DNA of 64,000 bases, taken from assembly GCF_902726645.1 (NCBI RefSeq), contig NZ_CACVAO010000001.1, positions 1,054,001 through 1,118,000 on the forward strand, written 5' to 3'. Of this stretch, positions 26,414 through 35,587 are shown in pieces (positions within the stretch are counted from its first letter, which is position 1; each line of letters begins with the position of its first letter). A program made the position numbers and the translations under genes. Under the pieces are notes generated by a model that ran no database searches, was not told where the DNA came from, and worked only from the letters and a program-made list of their open reading frames with translations. The stretch is from Halobacillus ihumii (GTDB taxonomy: Bacteria; Bacillota; Bacilli; Bacillales; Halobacillaceae).

Positions 26414-26722
26414 TTATGATTCTATTAATTTAAGAGCTTTTTCCAGCACAGCATTTCCATCCACTCTTCCGTAAGACATCGGATCAATGACATCAACTGG
26501 TATTCCGATGTCAGCCGCTGTTTTTTCAAATTTCTTCTTCATAAATTTCATTTGCGGGCCAATTAACAGAACATCCGCCTGTTTCATATCCTTTGGAGCT
26601 TTATCCTGTGCTACCGCCCAGATTTCACATTCTATTCCTTTTTCTTTAGCAGCTTCTTTCATTTTTGTGACGAGTAGACTAGTTGACATTCCTGCAGAAC
26701 AAGCGAGTAATATTCTCTTCAT
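26414..26722 (-). CDS. licB: PTS cellobiose-type EIIB
   Basis: First gene of the lic operon. The 102-residue protein starts [18 protein letters not shown]; Cys8 is the phosphorylation site in the P-loop-like CSAGMSTS motif. It passes phosphate from LicA to the sugar as it passes through LicC. AAGGAGGCACAAACAA leads to the ATG. Upstream is a clear cre site, so catabolite repression by CcpA is expected in addition to LicR activation. Confidence 0.95.
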   Translation of the reverse strand: MKRILLACSAGMSTSLLVTKMKEAAKEKGIECEIWAVAQDKAPKDMKQADVLLIGPQMKFMKKKFEKTAADIGIPVDVIDPMSYGRVDGNAVLEKALKLIES

Positions 26723-26770
26723 TTGTTTGTGCCTCCTTATGGTACTTTTGCTATTAGATTAAGTCTATTT

Positions 26771-26785
26771 TATAAGCGTTTACAT
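26771..26785 (-). promoter_or_regulatory. CcpA cre site at the lic promoter
   Basis: Minus-strand ATGTAAACGCTTATA fits the cre consensus WTGNAARCGYTTWNN at every position. It overlaps a TATAAA-like -10 sequence about 50 bases before licB. The rest of the gap 26723-27060 has no gene; TGGTATGAT at 27011-27019 is a plausible extended -10 box for the DUF3870 gene. Confidence 0.75.
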
Positions 26786-27060
26786 TTACACCTAGACTTT
26801 TTCCGTTGCAAAGCGGAAATACCTGATTACAAAACTAATCTATTAGGTAAAAGGCTTATATCCCAAACCATACCGTCAGAAAAAACCAATCAATGGATTT
26901 CTTTTCTTAAAACATTCCTCTTATCAAAAGGATTGGATAAAAGAATGAACGATAATAGGAGTCCAATTCATAGAGAAGTAAAAAATGATCATTCCTGGAT
27001 GCTGACTGTCTGGTATGATAGAGGTAGATCCATATTTTTATAGGTGGGAGGATTTAGCAC

Positions 27061-27375
27061 ATGAACACTATATTTGTAGCAGGACACTCAAAACTGCCCA
27101 CGGGTATCGCGGCGAATCATATTTCAGAATCGTTAACACTGACACTGGAAGTAGATCAAAACTACGGAGTGATTATCGATGCCTCTTGTACGTTAGCGAC
27201 AGATCATGGACGCGATTTTATTAAAACTTTGTTAAAGGGGTATAGTTTAAAGGATGGAATAGAAGGACCGCTTGCTCGTCTTCACGAAGGTTATTTAGGG
27301 AAGGCCGGCAATGCTTTAGAGGCTGCTTTAAAGGATTCTCATAAACAATATCAGTTACATACCGAAAAATCTTAA
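27061..27375 (+). CDS. DUF3870 domain protein, function unknown
   Basis: The 104-residue soluble protein starts MNTIFVAGHSKLPTGIAANHI and matches the DUF3870 pattern: a beta-rich N-terminal half with LEVDQNYGVIIDASCTLAT, then FIKTLLKGYSLKDG and a helical tail with YLGKAGNALEAALKD. Proteins of this family often lie near amino-acid or carboxylate metabolism genes, but no activity is established. Here it stands alone between the lic operon and an MFS gene, with GGGAGG before the ATG and a strong terminator about 100 bases after its stop. Confidence 0.85.
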   Translation: MNTIFVAGHSKLPTGIAANHISESLTLTLEVDQNYGVIIDASCTLATDHGRDFIKTLLKGYSLKDGIEGPLARLHEGYLGKAGNALEAALKDSHKQYQLHTEKS

Positions 27376-27470
27376 GGCATAACATACCGCGAGGAAAAAG
27401 GGAGTAGTATTCCCCCGTACGTTTACACAAAAAAGCTTGTAAAAAAACCAAAGAGTTTCTCTACAAGCTA

Positions 27471-27502
27471 AGAGCACAATGTCATCTGTGCTCTTTTTTT
27501 TA
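27471..27502 (+). terminator. Terminator downstream of the DUF3870 gene
   Basis: AGAGCACA (27471-27478) pairs with TGTGCTCT (27487-27494) and is followed by eight T residues on the plus strand. It may also limit the convergent MFS transcript. Confidence 0.85.
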
Positions 27503-27519
27503 TGATGTTTACCTGAGAT

Positions 27520-28872
27520 TTATACAGACGTAGACTGTCTTTTCTTAGGATGGCGAACAGCCAGGATGAATACGGCCAAACAAAAGATCAGACAAATAAC
27601 AGCCATGTTGTGTAAATGCTGAATGTCCATATGGCCGGTAAAGACAATCCCGAGCAGACAGGTCGATAGAATTGAGCCAAAGTACCGGCTTGTTTGGAAA
27701 AGTCCTGATGCTGAGCCGGTTTCTTCTGGCTTTACATGATCGTAAAGGGCTGTTTGCATGGAAATTTTATTAAAGCCATTACTCACTCCTAGTACAGCCA
27801 TAATGATCAGCAGCCACCAGAGCGGAGACGTTTCGTGCAAAGTTAACAAAAGTGCTGTACCTATGAACAAGGTCACGGCTCCCGATAATAACGGCGGTTT
27901 AGAGCCATTTTGATCAATCCAACGTCCGGCGATCGGAGAGATCATAACCCCGACTCCCGCCATAGCCAGCATGATCAGCCCCGTCTCTTTTCCACTGTAA
28001 TGACGAACTTGCTGCAAAAAGGTCGGCAGCCCGAAAAAGTAACAATAATAGATAAGGTTGATCGTCATAAATTGGATATAAATCCATGTTACAGGGACGT
28101 TACTTTTAAGCGATACGAGATCTATAAACGGTTCCTGCTGCCTTTTTTCATAATAATAAAAACCTGTAAAAGCAGCGAGCGCCACGGGCAAAGCCCACCA
28201 TTTTATTTCATTTGCCAGGGAAAGGAGAAATAGAATTAAGCATACTGTCCCTGTCGTAAATAACCCCATTCCCATAAAATCAATTCTGCTTAACTCCACC
28301 TTCCCTTGTCCTTTTTCTGGCAAAACGAAAATCGCCAAAACGAAGGAAAGAATGATAAACGGTAAGTTTATTAGAAAAATAGCCGGCCAGTTCCACGAGT
28401 CTATTAAAAAACCGGCAATCGATGGTCCAAATGCAGCGGATGTCGAGGCGAACACAGATAAAGCTGCTAATGCTTTTCCCTGCCCCTTCGTAATACTTGT
28501 TCGAATCATTGACATTCCGCTTGGAAATAAGGTCGAACTGCCAATGGCCTGCAATGCTCGATAAACCAATAACCATTGAAAGTTGGGAGAAAAGGGCGCA
28601 AGCAAGGATGTGACTGCAACAAGTACTAGTCCAGATAAAAATAGCCGTTTAGGGCCGAACATATCACTTAGCTTCCCCATAACAGGCTGAGCAGCGGCAC
28701 TCGCGATATAAAAAACCGATATTAACCAGGAGGCGTCGGCAAAAGTCAACTCAAACTCATGCTGCAGGCGCGTGACGGCTACGGAAATCATCGATGAGTT
28801 TAACGGATTAAGTAGGGTTCCGAGACCGATTGTTACGATCAGGAGCCATGGTCTTCCAGAAAGTTTGATCAT
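27520..28872 (-). CDS. MFS drug/metabolite exporter (EmrB/QacA-like)
   Basis: The 450-residue major facilitator protein has 12 to 14 hydrophobic segments. Early motifs are NPLNSSMISVAV in the first helix, WLISVFYIASAAAQPVMGKLSDMFGPKRLFL (motif A region) and LVYRALQAIGSSTLFP (motif B region with the conserved Arg), which place it with proton-driven exporters of the DHA family. Specificity cannot be read from sequence. The ATG at 28870-28872 has AGGTG six bases upstream. A GTG three codons earlier overlaps that site. It is transcribed alone and faces the DUF3870 gene. Confidence 0.88.
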   Translation of the reverse strand: MIKLSGRPWLLIVTIGLGTLLNPLNSSMISVAVTRLQHEFELTFADASWLISVFYIASAAAQPVMGKLSDMFGPKRLFLSGLVLVAVTSLLAPFSPNFQWLLVYRALQAIGSSTLFPSGMSMIRTSITKGQGKALAALSVFASTSAAFGPSIAGFLIDSWNWPAIFLINLPFIILSFVLAIFVLPEKGQGKVELSRIDFMGMGLFTTGTVCLILFLLSLANEIKWWALPVALAAFTGFYYYEKRQQEPFIDLVSLKSNVPVTWIYIQFMTINLIYYCYFFGLPTFLQQVRHYSGKETGLIMLAMAGVGVMISPIAGRWIDQNGSKPPLLSGAVTLFIGTALLLTLHETSPLWWLLIIMAVLGVSNGFNKISMQTALYDHVKPEETGSASGLFQTSRYFGSILSTCLLGIVFTGHMDIQHLHNMAVICLIFCLAVFILAVRHPKKRQSTSV

Positions 28873-28964
28873 TCCTATCACCTGAATACTTTATTAGTAG
28901 TTTAATCATATGATAAACAAGCTGTTCTAAAAAGAAACTAGCTCAGCGGGGAGACCTTTCTCTG

Positions 28965-29006
28965 CTTTGATCGGCGCTCTCTACCCTTTGATCGGCGCTC
29001 ACAAAA
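28965..29006. repeat. 21-bp tandem repeat, two units (array C)
   Basis: CTTTGATCGGCGCTC recurs at 28965 and 28986, exactly 21 bases apart. On the minus strand each unit contains CGCCGATC. The same 21-bp period and CCG anchor occur in larger arrays at 30336-30456 and 48942-49088. Confidence 0.7.
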
Positions 29007-29036
29007 AAGGACGCGCCAGGCACGTCCTTTTTTGTG
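29000..29036 (-). terminator. Terminator of the long beta-oxidation operon
   Basis: CACAAAAAAGGACG (29000-29013) pairs perfectly with CGTCCTTTTTTGTG (29023-29036). On the minus strand it lies 20 bases after the thioesterase stop codon and is followed by T-rich sequence within the stem. Confidence 0.88.
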
Positions 29037-29056
29037 AAGCTAATCAGAAATATACT

Positions 29057-29512
29057 TTATCTTACATCATCTGATTTTGATTCAGCACGATTACGCTCCC
29101 CGGAGTCAGGTTCCGACCGAATTAACTTAAACGTGCCAATCCCTTTTGCCAGCATGTTCCCTTTCTGATCATACATTTCTGCTTCTGCGATCACCGTCCG
29201 ATACCCTTGCTGCAATATCCTTCCTCGTGCTACCACATCACCCGTTGAACTCGGTGCTAAGTAATTGATATTAAGATTGATCGTCGAGCAGTGTGTTTTT
29301 GTTGTCGAGCGGATCGTCATGCCTAATATTAAGTCAAGCATTGTTGCATGCACCCCGCCATGCAGCGTGCCATTCGCATTCATTAATTTTTCCGTGATCG
29401 GAAGCTTTAGCAGGACGTTCCCTCGTTCAAACTCTGTAATTTCAAAGCCTATGTGCGAGAAAAATGGACTAGTTTCAAAGCTTTCACGCACTTCGTCAAT
29501 CGTTATCGTCAA
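29057..29512 (-). CDS. PaaI-type hotdog-fold acyl-CoA thioesterase
   Basis: This 151-residue thioesterase has the PaaI signature NANGTLHGGVHATMLDLILG around residues 45-64, containing the HGG turn and a conserved acidic residue. Such enzymes hydrolyse stalled or excess acyl-CoA intermediates. The start is TTG (29510-29512), supported by GGAGGAGG five to six bases upstream and by the absence of an in-frame ATG before residue 44. It is the last gene of the long minus-strand operon, 12 bases after the enoyl-CoA hydratase. The last twenty residues are polar and probably disordered. Confidence 0.88.
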   Translation of the reverse strand: MTITIDEVRESFETSPFFSHIGFEITEFERGNVLLKLPITEKLMNANGTLHGGVHATMLDLILGMTIRSTTKTHCSTINLNINYLAPSSTGDVVARGRILQQGYRTVIAEAEMYDQKGNMLAKGIGTFKLIRSEPDSGERNRAESKSDDVR

Positions 29513-29524
29513 TCCAACCTCCTC

Positions 29525-30304
29525 CTATTTCCCTTGAAAATCAGCTTTCCGCTTCTCAAGAAAAGCCCGCGTGCCTTCATTTTTATCTTCAGAGTTAAAT
29601 AGAATCGCCTGCGACAGTTTTTCAAGCATTAATCCTGTCTTTATATCGGTATCCGTACCCATGTGCACAGAAAGTTTCGCTAATTTTACCGCTAGAGGGC
29701 CTTTAGCTAGAATCTTCGCAGCAATCTCTTTCACTTTAGAAGATAATTCATCAGGCTCAACTGCCTCTGCTACAAGGCCAAACTGAACGGCTTCCTGCGC
29801 ATCAATAATTCTCCCTGTCAAAATCATTTCAAGGGCTTTTCCTTTTCCTACGAGCCTGGCAAGCCGCTGCGTACCGCCTGCTCCCGGAATAATCGATAGA
29901 TTTAACTCTGGGAGACCTAATTTTGCCTTGGTAGAGGCGACCCGAATATCGCAAGCCATGGCTAATTCACATCCACCGCCAAGCGCATAGCCGTTGATCA
30001 TTGCAATCGTTGGCTTCTCATAGCTTTCGATCACATCATACACGTGTTGCATTCCTTTAGGAGTTAGAGCGTCAGCAGCCGTTTTTTCTGTCAACTGGCT
30101 GATATCCGCTCCTGCAGCGAAGGATTTGTCTCCTTTTCCGGTAAAAACAACTACCCCGACTTCCTCGTCTTCGGCAAGTTTCTCCAATGCTTGGATCATT
30201 TCATCTAATGTTTCTTTATTCAAAGCGTTCCGCACATTTGGTCGGTTGATCGTAATGTAGGCAAGCTGATTCTCTGTTGTTAATTCAATCTGTTGAAATG
30301 TCAT
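29525..30304 (-). CDS. Enoyl-CoA hydratase/isomerase (crotonase family)
   Basis: The 259-residue crotonase-fold enzyme hydrates trans-2-enoyl-CoA to L-3-hydroxyacyl-CoA. It shows the CoA-binding stretch NRPNVRNALNKETL, the oxyanion-hole motif FAAGADISQL, and the catalytic-glutamate segments GGGCELAMACDIR and LPELNLSIIPGAGG. The ATG at 30302-30304 follows AAAGGAATG. The frame stays open another 46 codons upstream, but those codons are the 21-bp repeat array and lie between the thiolase stop and the ribosome site. It works with the HBD and thiolase of the same operon. Confidence 0.93.
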   Translation of the reverse strand: MTFQQIELTTENQLAYITINRPNVRNALNKETLDEMIQALEKLAEDEEVGVVVFTGKGDKSFAAGADISQLTEKTAADALTPKGMQHVYDVIESYEKPTIAMINGYALGGGCELAMACDIRVASTKAKLGLPELNLSIIPGAGGTQRLARLVGKGKALEMILTGRIIDAQEAVQFGLVAEAVEPDELSSKVKEIAAKILAKGPLAVKLAKLSVHMGTDTDIKTGLMLEKLSQAILFNSEDKNEGTRAFLEKRKADFQGK

Positions 30305-30335
30305 GTTTTCATTCCTTTCTTCGAGGTTTAGAGGT

Positions 30336-30456
30336 ATAATCCGGCGTTCAGTGTTCGTATTCCAGCGGTTATACCCATTATTCCGGCGCCCATTCCCCGT
30401 ATTCCGGCGTTTATACCCATTATTCCGGCGCTCACCCTCCATATTCCGGCGTTACG
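30336..30456. repeat. 21-bp tandem repeat, six units (array A)
   Basis: CCGGCG (once CCAGCG) occurs at 30341, 30362, 30383, 30404, 30425 and 30446, an exact 21-base period. On the minus strand the unit is close to CGCCGGAATAATGGGTATAAA. The array fills the 173-base gap between the thiolase and enoyl-CoA hydratase genes inside the operon. The frame is open through it and would encode heptads such as RRNNGYK, but there is no ribosome site at its start. Confidence 0.85.
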
Positions 30457-30477
30457 CCTCTCATAACCGATATATGA

Positions 30478-31662
30478 TTAAACCAGCTCGACCATCATCG
30501 CCATGCCTTGACCGCCGCCTGCACATAAAGTGGCCACCCCAAGTGATTCCTCTCGCCTTTTCATTTCATGTAAAAGGGTTGTAAGAATTCTCGCCCCGCT
30601 CGCGCCGACGGGATGACCGAGTGCGATGGCTCCTCCATTGACGTTAACTTTATCTGGATCTAGAGCAAGTTCGCGAATGACGGCAAGCGATTGAGAAGCA
30701 AATGCTTCATTCAATTCGACGAGTCCAACATCCTCAACTTGTTTTGCTGTCTTTTCCAGCAGCTTTTTCACAGCAGGAACAGGTCCGACTCCCATGATTT
30801 CCGGTGATACACCGGACGTCGCCCAGTCGACAACCCGCGCAAGTGGAGATAACCCTAATTCTCTGGCCTTCGATGCTTTCATCAGGACTAACGCAGTCGC
30901 TCCATCATTTCTGCCACAGGCGTTCCCAGCCGTTACCGTTCCATTCTCTTTAAACGCAGGTCGTAATGTTGACAGTTTTTCTAACGTAGTTTGCGGACGA
31001 GGATGCTCATCTGTATCAACGGTAAAATTTTGCTTTTTTCCTTTTACCTCTACTGATACAATTTCATCTTTAAACCTCCCTGCTTCAATTGCCTGTGAAG
31101 CCCGCTGCTGGCTTTCGATGGCAAACGTATCCTGATCTTCCCTGGAAACCGAGTACTTTTCCGCAACGTTTTCAGCAGTGATGCCCATCCCTAAGTTCTT
31201 TCCATAGATCTCCTTCGGCTGCTGACCCGCTTCGAGATTAGAATCTACTAACTTCGTTTGATCGCCGCCGAATCGCGAGTTTCTTAGATAAATAGGGGAA
31301 CGGCTCATACTTTCCACGCCGCCGGCCACAACAATATCCGCTTGATCAAATGTAATTTGCTGAACAGCTGAAGCGACGGCTTGCATGCCTGAAGCACACA
31401 ATCGATTAATTGTATAAGCGGTCGCAGATTCCGATATTCCCGCCCGTAACGCAGCGACTCTGGCCACGTTAGAGGACTCAGTCGTCTGCCGCACTTCCCC
31501 CATGATCGCTTCATCAACTTGTTCAGGTGAGATGCCTGCCCGCTTAATCGATTCTTCTATGGCAACAGCTGCTAAATGGCCGGATGATAGCGATTTAAGT
31601 GAACCTCCGTAGCGGCCAATCGGCGTTCTTACAGCACTCACTATGACCATATCATCTTTCAT
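30478..31662 (-). CDS. Acetyl-CoA acetyltransferase (thiolase)
   Basis: The 394-residue thiolase cleaves 3-ketoacyl-CoA, releasing acetyl-CoA. The nucleophilic cysteine is in [11 protein letters not shown] (near residue 88). The second half has [17 protein letters not shown] with the catalytic histidine and the C-terminal [12 protein letters not shown] with the second cysteine. GGGAGGGG precedes the ATG. It is 12 bases downstream of an acyl-CoA dehydrogenase gene, and resembles MmgA of the Bacillus subtilis mmg operon in both type and company. It is the third-last gene of the operon. Confidence 0.95.
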   Translation of the reverse strand: MKDDMVIVSAVRTPIGRYGGSLKSLSSGHLAAVAIEESIKRAGISPEQVDEAIMGEVRQTTESSNVARVAALRAGISESATAYTINRLCASGMQAVASAVQQITFDQADIVVAGGVESMSRSPIYLRNSRFGGDQTKLVDSNLEAGQQPKEIYGKNLGMGITAENVAEKYSVSREDQDTFAIESQQRASQAIEAGRFKDEIVSVEVKGKKQNFTVDTDEHPRPQTTLEKLSTLRPAFKENGTVTAGNACGRNDGATALVLMKASKARELGLSPLARVVDWATSGVSPEIMGVGPVPAVKKLLEKTAKQVEDVGLVELNEAFASQSLAVIRELALDPDKVNVNGGAIALGHPVGASGARILTTLLHEMKRREESLGVATLCAGGGQGMAMMVELV

Positions 31663-31674
31663 ATAATCCCCTCC

Positions 31675-32823
31675 CTAGCTATATTCTTTTCTCAACTGTC
31701 CAGAGATAATATTCTTTTGAATTTCCGATGTGCCTTCATAAATTCTAGTAATCCTTGCATCTCGGAAAAAGCGTTCAATTGGAAAATCGGAGATGTAGCC
31801 GATTCCTCCATGGACCTGCACAGCTTTATCAGCCACACGGTTATAAACTTCTGATCCATATAACTTCAGCATCGCCGCTTCTTTAATGACTTTCTGACCT
31901 TCATCAACCATCCAGGCGATTCGATACGTAAATGACCGGAGTGCTTCAATCTCCACAGCCATTTCGGCTACCATGTGAGCGACAGCCTGATGTTCGATGA
32001 TCGGGACCCCGAACTGCTCACGTTCCTGAACATACTCCATCGATAAATCGAGCAGCTTTTGACACGAACCTAAATTTCTAGCAGCTAATCCAGCCCGGCC
32101 ATTGGCTAAAATTTTTAGCGCGTTCACATAGCCTTGCCCCTCATCACCTAGAACGTTTTCAACGGGAACCTCGCAATCTTCCAAAATGATTTCGGCCGAA
32201 TGGGAGCCGTGCAGCCCCATCTTCGGTTCAACCGCCCCGACTTGAAAGCCAGGGAAATCTTTTTCCACGATAAAAGAAGTAATGCCTTTGGCGCCTTTAC
32301 TGGCGTCTGTCACCGCCATTACTGTAAAGACATCAGCTTCTGTGGCATTGGTAATATAATGTTTCGTCCCATTTATAATATAGCGGTCGCCTTTTTTTAC
32401 TGCGGTCGTTTTTAAATTGGTCGCATTCGAGCCAGCACTTGGTTCAGTAAGTGCGAAGGCACCAATCGATTCTCCGCTAGCCAGCTTAGGTAAGTATTTT
32501 TGCTTTTGTTCTTCGTTGCCAAGTTCAACAATGCCGACGGTTCCGATGCCAGTATGGGCACCGATTAGTGTGGTGTAACCATTATGAGTAGCGCCGATTT
32601 CTTCATAAAGCGCACACTTTCCCACCATTCCAATCCCTAACCCGCCGTACTCTTCAGGGATGCTAAGGCCAAACAAGCCCATTTCCTTGGACATCTCGAT
32701 AATTCGGTCAGGAATGTGGTTTTCCTTTTCAATTTCCATTGCCACAGCTTCTACTTCTGTTTGGACAAAATCACGAACATTTTTCTTTAAAAATTCAATC
32801 TCTTCTCCTAAGTTAAAATCCAT
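31675..32823 (-). CDS. Acyl-CoA dehydrogenase (short/medium-chain type)
   Basis: This FAD enzyme of 382 residues makes trans-2-enoyl-CoA and passes electrons to ETF. It has the flavin-binding ALTEPSAGSNATNLKTTA segment, YIINGTKHYITNA, and a C-terminal IYEGTSEIQ with the catalytic Glu. VHGGIGYISDFPIERFFRDARI completes the family pattern. The ATG at 32821-32823 follows GGAGGGAG; a longer frame up to 32907 runs through a remnant of another gene and is rejected. The ETF genes are immediately upstream in the operon. Confidence 0.94.
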   Translation of the reverse strand: MDFNLGEEIEFLKKNVRDFVQTEVEAVAMEIEKENHIPDRIIEMSKEMGLFGLSIPEEYGGLGIGMVGKCALYEEIGATHNGYTTLIGAHTGIGTVGIVELGNEEQKQKYLPKLASGESIGAFALTEPSAGSNATNLKTTAVKKGDRYIINGTKHYITNATEADVFTVMAVTDASKGAKGITSFIVEKDFPGFQVGAVEPKMGLHGSHSAEIILEDCEVPVENVLGDEGQGYVNALKILANGRAGLAARNLGSCQKLLDLSMEYVQEREQFGVPIIEHQAVAHMVAEMAVEIEALRSFTYRIAWMVDEGQKVIKEAAMLKLYGSEVYNRVADKAVQVHGGIGYISDFPIERFFRDARITRIYEGTSEIQKNIISGQLRKEYS

Positions 32824-32840
32824 CGTTCTCCCTCCTGACT

Positions 32841-32909
32841 TCACATGTAAGTATAAAAACCTTTCCCTGTTTTCTTGCCTAAGCGCCCGGCCTCGTTCCC
32901 GCCCCAATT
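32841..32909 (-). pseudogene. C-terminal remnant of a second 3-hydroxyacyl-CoA dehydrogenase
   Basis: On the minus strand, between the etfA stop and the next ribosome site, 22 codons followed by TGA read NWGGNEAGRLGKKTGKGFYTYM. This is the characteristic end of the 3-hydroxybutyryl-CoA dehydrogenase family. The intact gene at 34724-35587 ends GELGRKTGKGFYQYS. No start codon or N-terminal part remains. The fragment shows that a second copy once lay between etfA and the acyl-CoA dehydrogenase gene. Confidence 0.8.
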
Positions 32910-32932
32910 ACACTTACATTTCGAATCACGGC

Positions 32933-33910
32933 TTACACACCGACTTTCAGCGCTTTTATTTCTTGTGTAAGCAATGGAATCACATCAAACAGGTCACCAA
33001 CAATTCCATAATCGGCTACGTTAAAGATATTAGCTTCGGGATCTTTATTAATGGCTACAATCGTTTTTGAATTCGACATGCCGGCCAAGTGCTGTATGGC
33101 CCCGGAAATTCCGCAGGCAATATACAGATCTGGGGTAACCACTTTCCCCGTTTGCCCAATTTGTAATGCATAGTCGCAATAGCCGGCATCGCATGCACCG
33201 CGGGAAGCGCCGACAGTTCCGCCTAATACGTCGGCGAGCTCATGCAGCGGGGTAAAGCCTTCTTCACTTTTCACACCTCGGCCGCCTGCAATGATCACTT
33301 TTGCCTCAGATAAATCCACGCCGTCTGTTGTATTGCGGATCAGTTCCTTAATCGTCGTTCGGAGGTCTTTAATCTCGACATCAATCGAGGTAACTTTACC
33401 TGTCCGTGTTTCATCTTTATCCAGCGGCTGTATGTTATTCGGCCGAATCGTGGCAAAGGTCACCCCATCTGTAATCACTTTCTTTTCAAAAGCTTTCCCG
33501 GAATAGATCGGCCTTGTGAACTGCACGTCATCACCTTGTTTTTCAATAGCAGTCACATCGGAAATGAGTCCCGTCTTAAGCTTACTTGCAAGTCTAGGCG
33601 CAAGATCTTTTCCTAAGGCTGTATGGGCGAAAACAAGACCTTCCGGCTGCTCCGTTTCGATGACATCGGTTAAGGCCTGTGTATAGCCGTCCGAAGTATA
33701 GTGGCTGAGGTTCTTATGTTCAACTGTCACTACGCGGTCTGCGCCATAGTGGATCATCTCCTGTGCGAGACCCTGCACCGCTTCGCCCAACAATACCGCT
33801 ACAATTTCACCATCTTCTGCAATCGCTTTGGCTGCTGCAATGGTTTCGAATGATGCGTTCCTCAGACTTCCTTCACTGGTCTCTCCTAATACCAACACTT
33901 TTTTACTCAT
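32933..33910 (-). CDS. etfA: Electron transfer flavoprotein alpha subunit
   Basis: The 325-residue ETF alpha subunit binds FAD and, with ETF beta, carries electrons from acyl-CoA dehydrogenases towards the quinone pool. The FAD-binding C-terminal domain shows [22 protein letters not shown] and [34 protein letters not shown] marks the domain junction near residue 205. AAAGGAG precedes the ATG and it lies 18 bases after etfB. Encoding it inside a beta-oxidation operon suggests dedicated electron transfer for the two dehydrogenases of the operon. Confidence 0.96.
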   Translation of the reverse strand: MSKKVLVLGETSEGSLRNASFETIAAAKAIAEDGEIVAVLLGEAVQGLAQEMIHYGADRVVTVEHKNLSHYTSDGYTQALTDVIETEQPEGLVFAHTALGKDLAPRLASKLKTGLISDVTAIEKQGDDVQFTRPIYSGKAFEKKVITDGVTFATIRPNNIQPLDKDETRTGKVTSIDVEIKDLRTTIKELIRNTTDGVDLSEAKVIIAGGRGVKSEEGFTPLHELADVLGGTVGASRGACDAGYCDYALQIGQTGKVVTPDLYIACGISGAIQHLAGMSNSKTIVAINKDPEANIFNVADYGIVGDLFDVIPLLTQEIKALKVGV

Positions 33911-33928
33911 TTATGCACACTCCTTTTG

Positions 33929-34702
33929 TTAAATGACTTTTGCTTCTTTTTGTAACAAGGCCACCAATTCATGCACTTGTGCGCTGATTTCTCCTTCTAG
34001 CACTCTTCCCGCTTCCTTCTCTGGAGGAAGGACAACGTTTATTGTTTTCGTTTTGGCTTCTACATCTTCTTCTTCAAGATCCAGATCATCGAGCTCAAGC
34101 TCTTCTAGCGGTTTCTTTTTCGCCTTCATAATCCCCGGCAGGGAAGGATAACGAGGTTCGTTGAGACCTTGCTGGGCCGTTACAAGCAATGGAAGGGTCG
34201 CTTCAATTTTTTCAATGTCACCCTCTACATCCCGTTCTATCAGCGCCTGGGATCCATCTATTTCTAAATTAGTAATCGTTGTAATCGCTGGTATATCGAG
34301 AAATTCCGCCAGTCTTGGCCCGACTTGACCGGACCCTTCATCAATCGCAACGTTTCCGGCTAAGATTACATCCGCTTCTTTATCTTTGAAAAATTCCGCC
34401 AGAATCTTTGCTGTCGTATAGGCGTCACCGTCTTCTAGGTCTTCCTCTGTGTTAATTAAAACGGCTTTATCTGCTCTCATAGCTAAGGCAGTGCGCAGCT
34501 CCTTCTCGGCTTCTTCATCTCCAATCGTGACGACTGTAACTTCGCCGCCATGCTGCTCTTTTAGTTGAACGGCTTCCTCCACGGCATATTCATCATAAGG
34601 ATTTATGATGAACTCTGCACTCTCCTCGGCAACTCTACCATCGTCAATGACGATCTTTTCCTCGGTATCAAACGTCCGCTTCATCACCACAAATAAATTC
34701 AT
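33929..34702 (-). CDS. etfB: Electron transfer flavoprotein beta subunit
   Basis: The 257-residue ETF beta subunit has the AMP-binding fold: MNLFVVMKRTFDTEEKI at the start, NPYDEYAVEEAVQLKE, and VILAGNVAIDEGSGQVGPRLAEFL in the middle. The acidic patch LEELELDDLDLEEEDVE near residues 203-220 is a notable charged insert before the C-terminal recognition helix. The ATG at 34700-34702 is seven bases from AGGAGG, whereas the earlier ATG at 34708 is almost on top of it. It precedes etfA. Confidence 0.95.
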   Translation of the reverse strand: MNLFVVMKRTFDTEEKIVIDDGRVAEESAEFIINPYDEYAVEEAVQLKEQHGGEVTVVTIGDEEAEKELRTALAMRADKAVLINTEEDLEDGDAYTTAKILAEFFKDKEADVILAGNVAIDEGSGQVGPRLAEFLDIPAITTITNLEIDGSQALIERDVEGDIEKIEATLPLLVTAQQGLNEPRYPSLPGIMKAKKKPLEELELDDLDLEEEDVEAKTKTINVVLPPEKEAGRVLEGEISAQVHELVALLQKEAKVI

Positions 34703-34723
34703 GGTCATTCCTCCTTCCGAAGT

Positions 34724-35587
34724 TTAGCTATATTGATAGAATCCTTTTCCTGTTTTTCGGCCCAGCTCACCTTTTTCCACTTTTTCCTGAATGAGCTTGG
34801 CAGGTTGATCTGCTTCGTCACCAGACTCTTGATAACGCTGCATTCTTACGAAATAGTTCACATCAATTCCTGTTAAATCCATCAGAGCAAACGGACCGAT
34901 TGGATGGTTCAGCGCTTTCGTACAAACCGTATCGATCTCTTCATGCGTGGCGTATCCGTTTTCTAACAAAAAGACCGCTTCGTCCATTAATTTTCCAAGG
35001 ATCCGATTGGCGATAAATCCAGAAATCTCTTTTTTCAGCAGCACAGGAACTTTACCTATTTGTTCGACAAACGCATATGCAGTTTGGGCTGTTTCTTCAG
35101 ATGTGTGCGGTCCCTGAACTACTTCGACCAACTCCATCACTAGCGGCGGATTGAAAAAGTGAACGTTACAAACTTTATCTGGGTTTCTAATGGCATCAGC
35201 GATTTTCGAACTGACAATAGTGGAGCTGTTTGTCGCTAAAATCGTATGGTCTGGGGTGATGTCATCAAGCGTTGCAAACAGCTCTCTTTTCACATCAAGC
35301 TTCTCGACCACTGCTTCGATGACTAGATCCGCGTCTTTTACAGCTGCTAAGTTGACGTCAAAAGTTAGACGGCCGAACGCTTCTTCAACCTGCTGTTCGC
35401 TCAGTTTTCCTTTCTGAATACGACGGTTCATATGCCCCTGCAACGACTCTTTCGCTTGTGTCAGACTCTCTTCGGCAATATCGTTTAAGGTGACACGATA
35501 GCCATGGAGCGCGCAGATCATAGCGATTTGCGAGCCCATCGCCCCTGCACCAATTACAGCAACCTCTTTGATATCATGCGTTTCCAT
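34724..35587 (-). CDS. 3-hydroxybutyryl-CoA dehydrogenase
   Basis: The 287-residue NAD-dependent enzyme oxidises L-3-hydroxyacyl-CoA to 3-ketoacyl-CoA. It has the Rossmann motif VAVIGAGAMGSQIA, the catalytic histidine region VCNVHFFNPPLVMELVE, and the dimerising C-terminal domain with NHPIGPFALMDLTGID, closing with LGRKTGKGFYQYS. It overlaps the acyl-CoA synthetase gene by 14 bases, so the two are translationally linked. It is the MmgB/HBD type. A broken second copy lies downstream at 32841-32909. Confidence 0.95.
   Translation of the reverse strand: METHDIKEVAVIGAGAMGSQIAMICALHGYRVTLNDIAEESLTQAKESLQGHMNRRIQKGKLSEQQVEEAFGRLTFDVNLAAVKDADLVIEAVVEKLDVKRELFATLDDITPDHTILATNSSTIVSSKIADAIRNPDKVCNVHFFNPPLVMELVEVVQGPHTSEETAQTAYAFVEQIGKVPVLLKKEISGFIANRILGKLMDEAVFLLENGYATHEEIDTVCTKALNHPIGPFALMDLTGIDVNYFVRMQRYQESGDEADQPAKLIQEKVEKGELGRKTGKGFYQYS

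Noticed and set aside
30305..30442. Arg/Asn-rich N-terminal extension of the enoyl-CoA hydratase
   Set aside because: It is the 21-bp repeat array read in frame; family members start at MTFQQ and the ribosome site is there.
32824..32907. Upstream extension of the acyl-CoA dehydrogenase frame
   Set aside because: It lacks a ribosome site and runs antiphase through the HBD remnant; the ATG at 32823 has GGAGGGAG.
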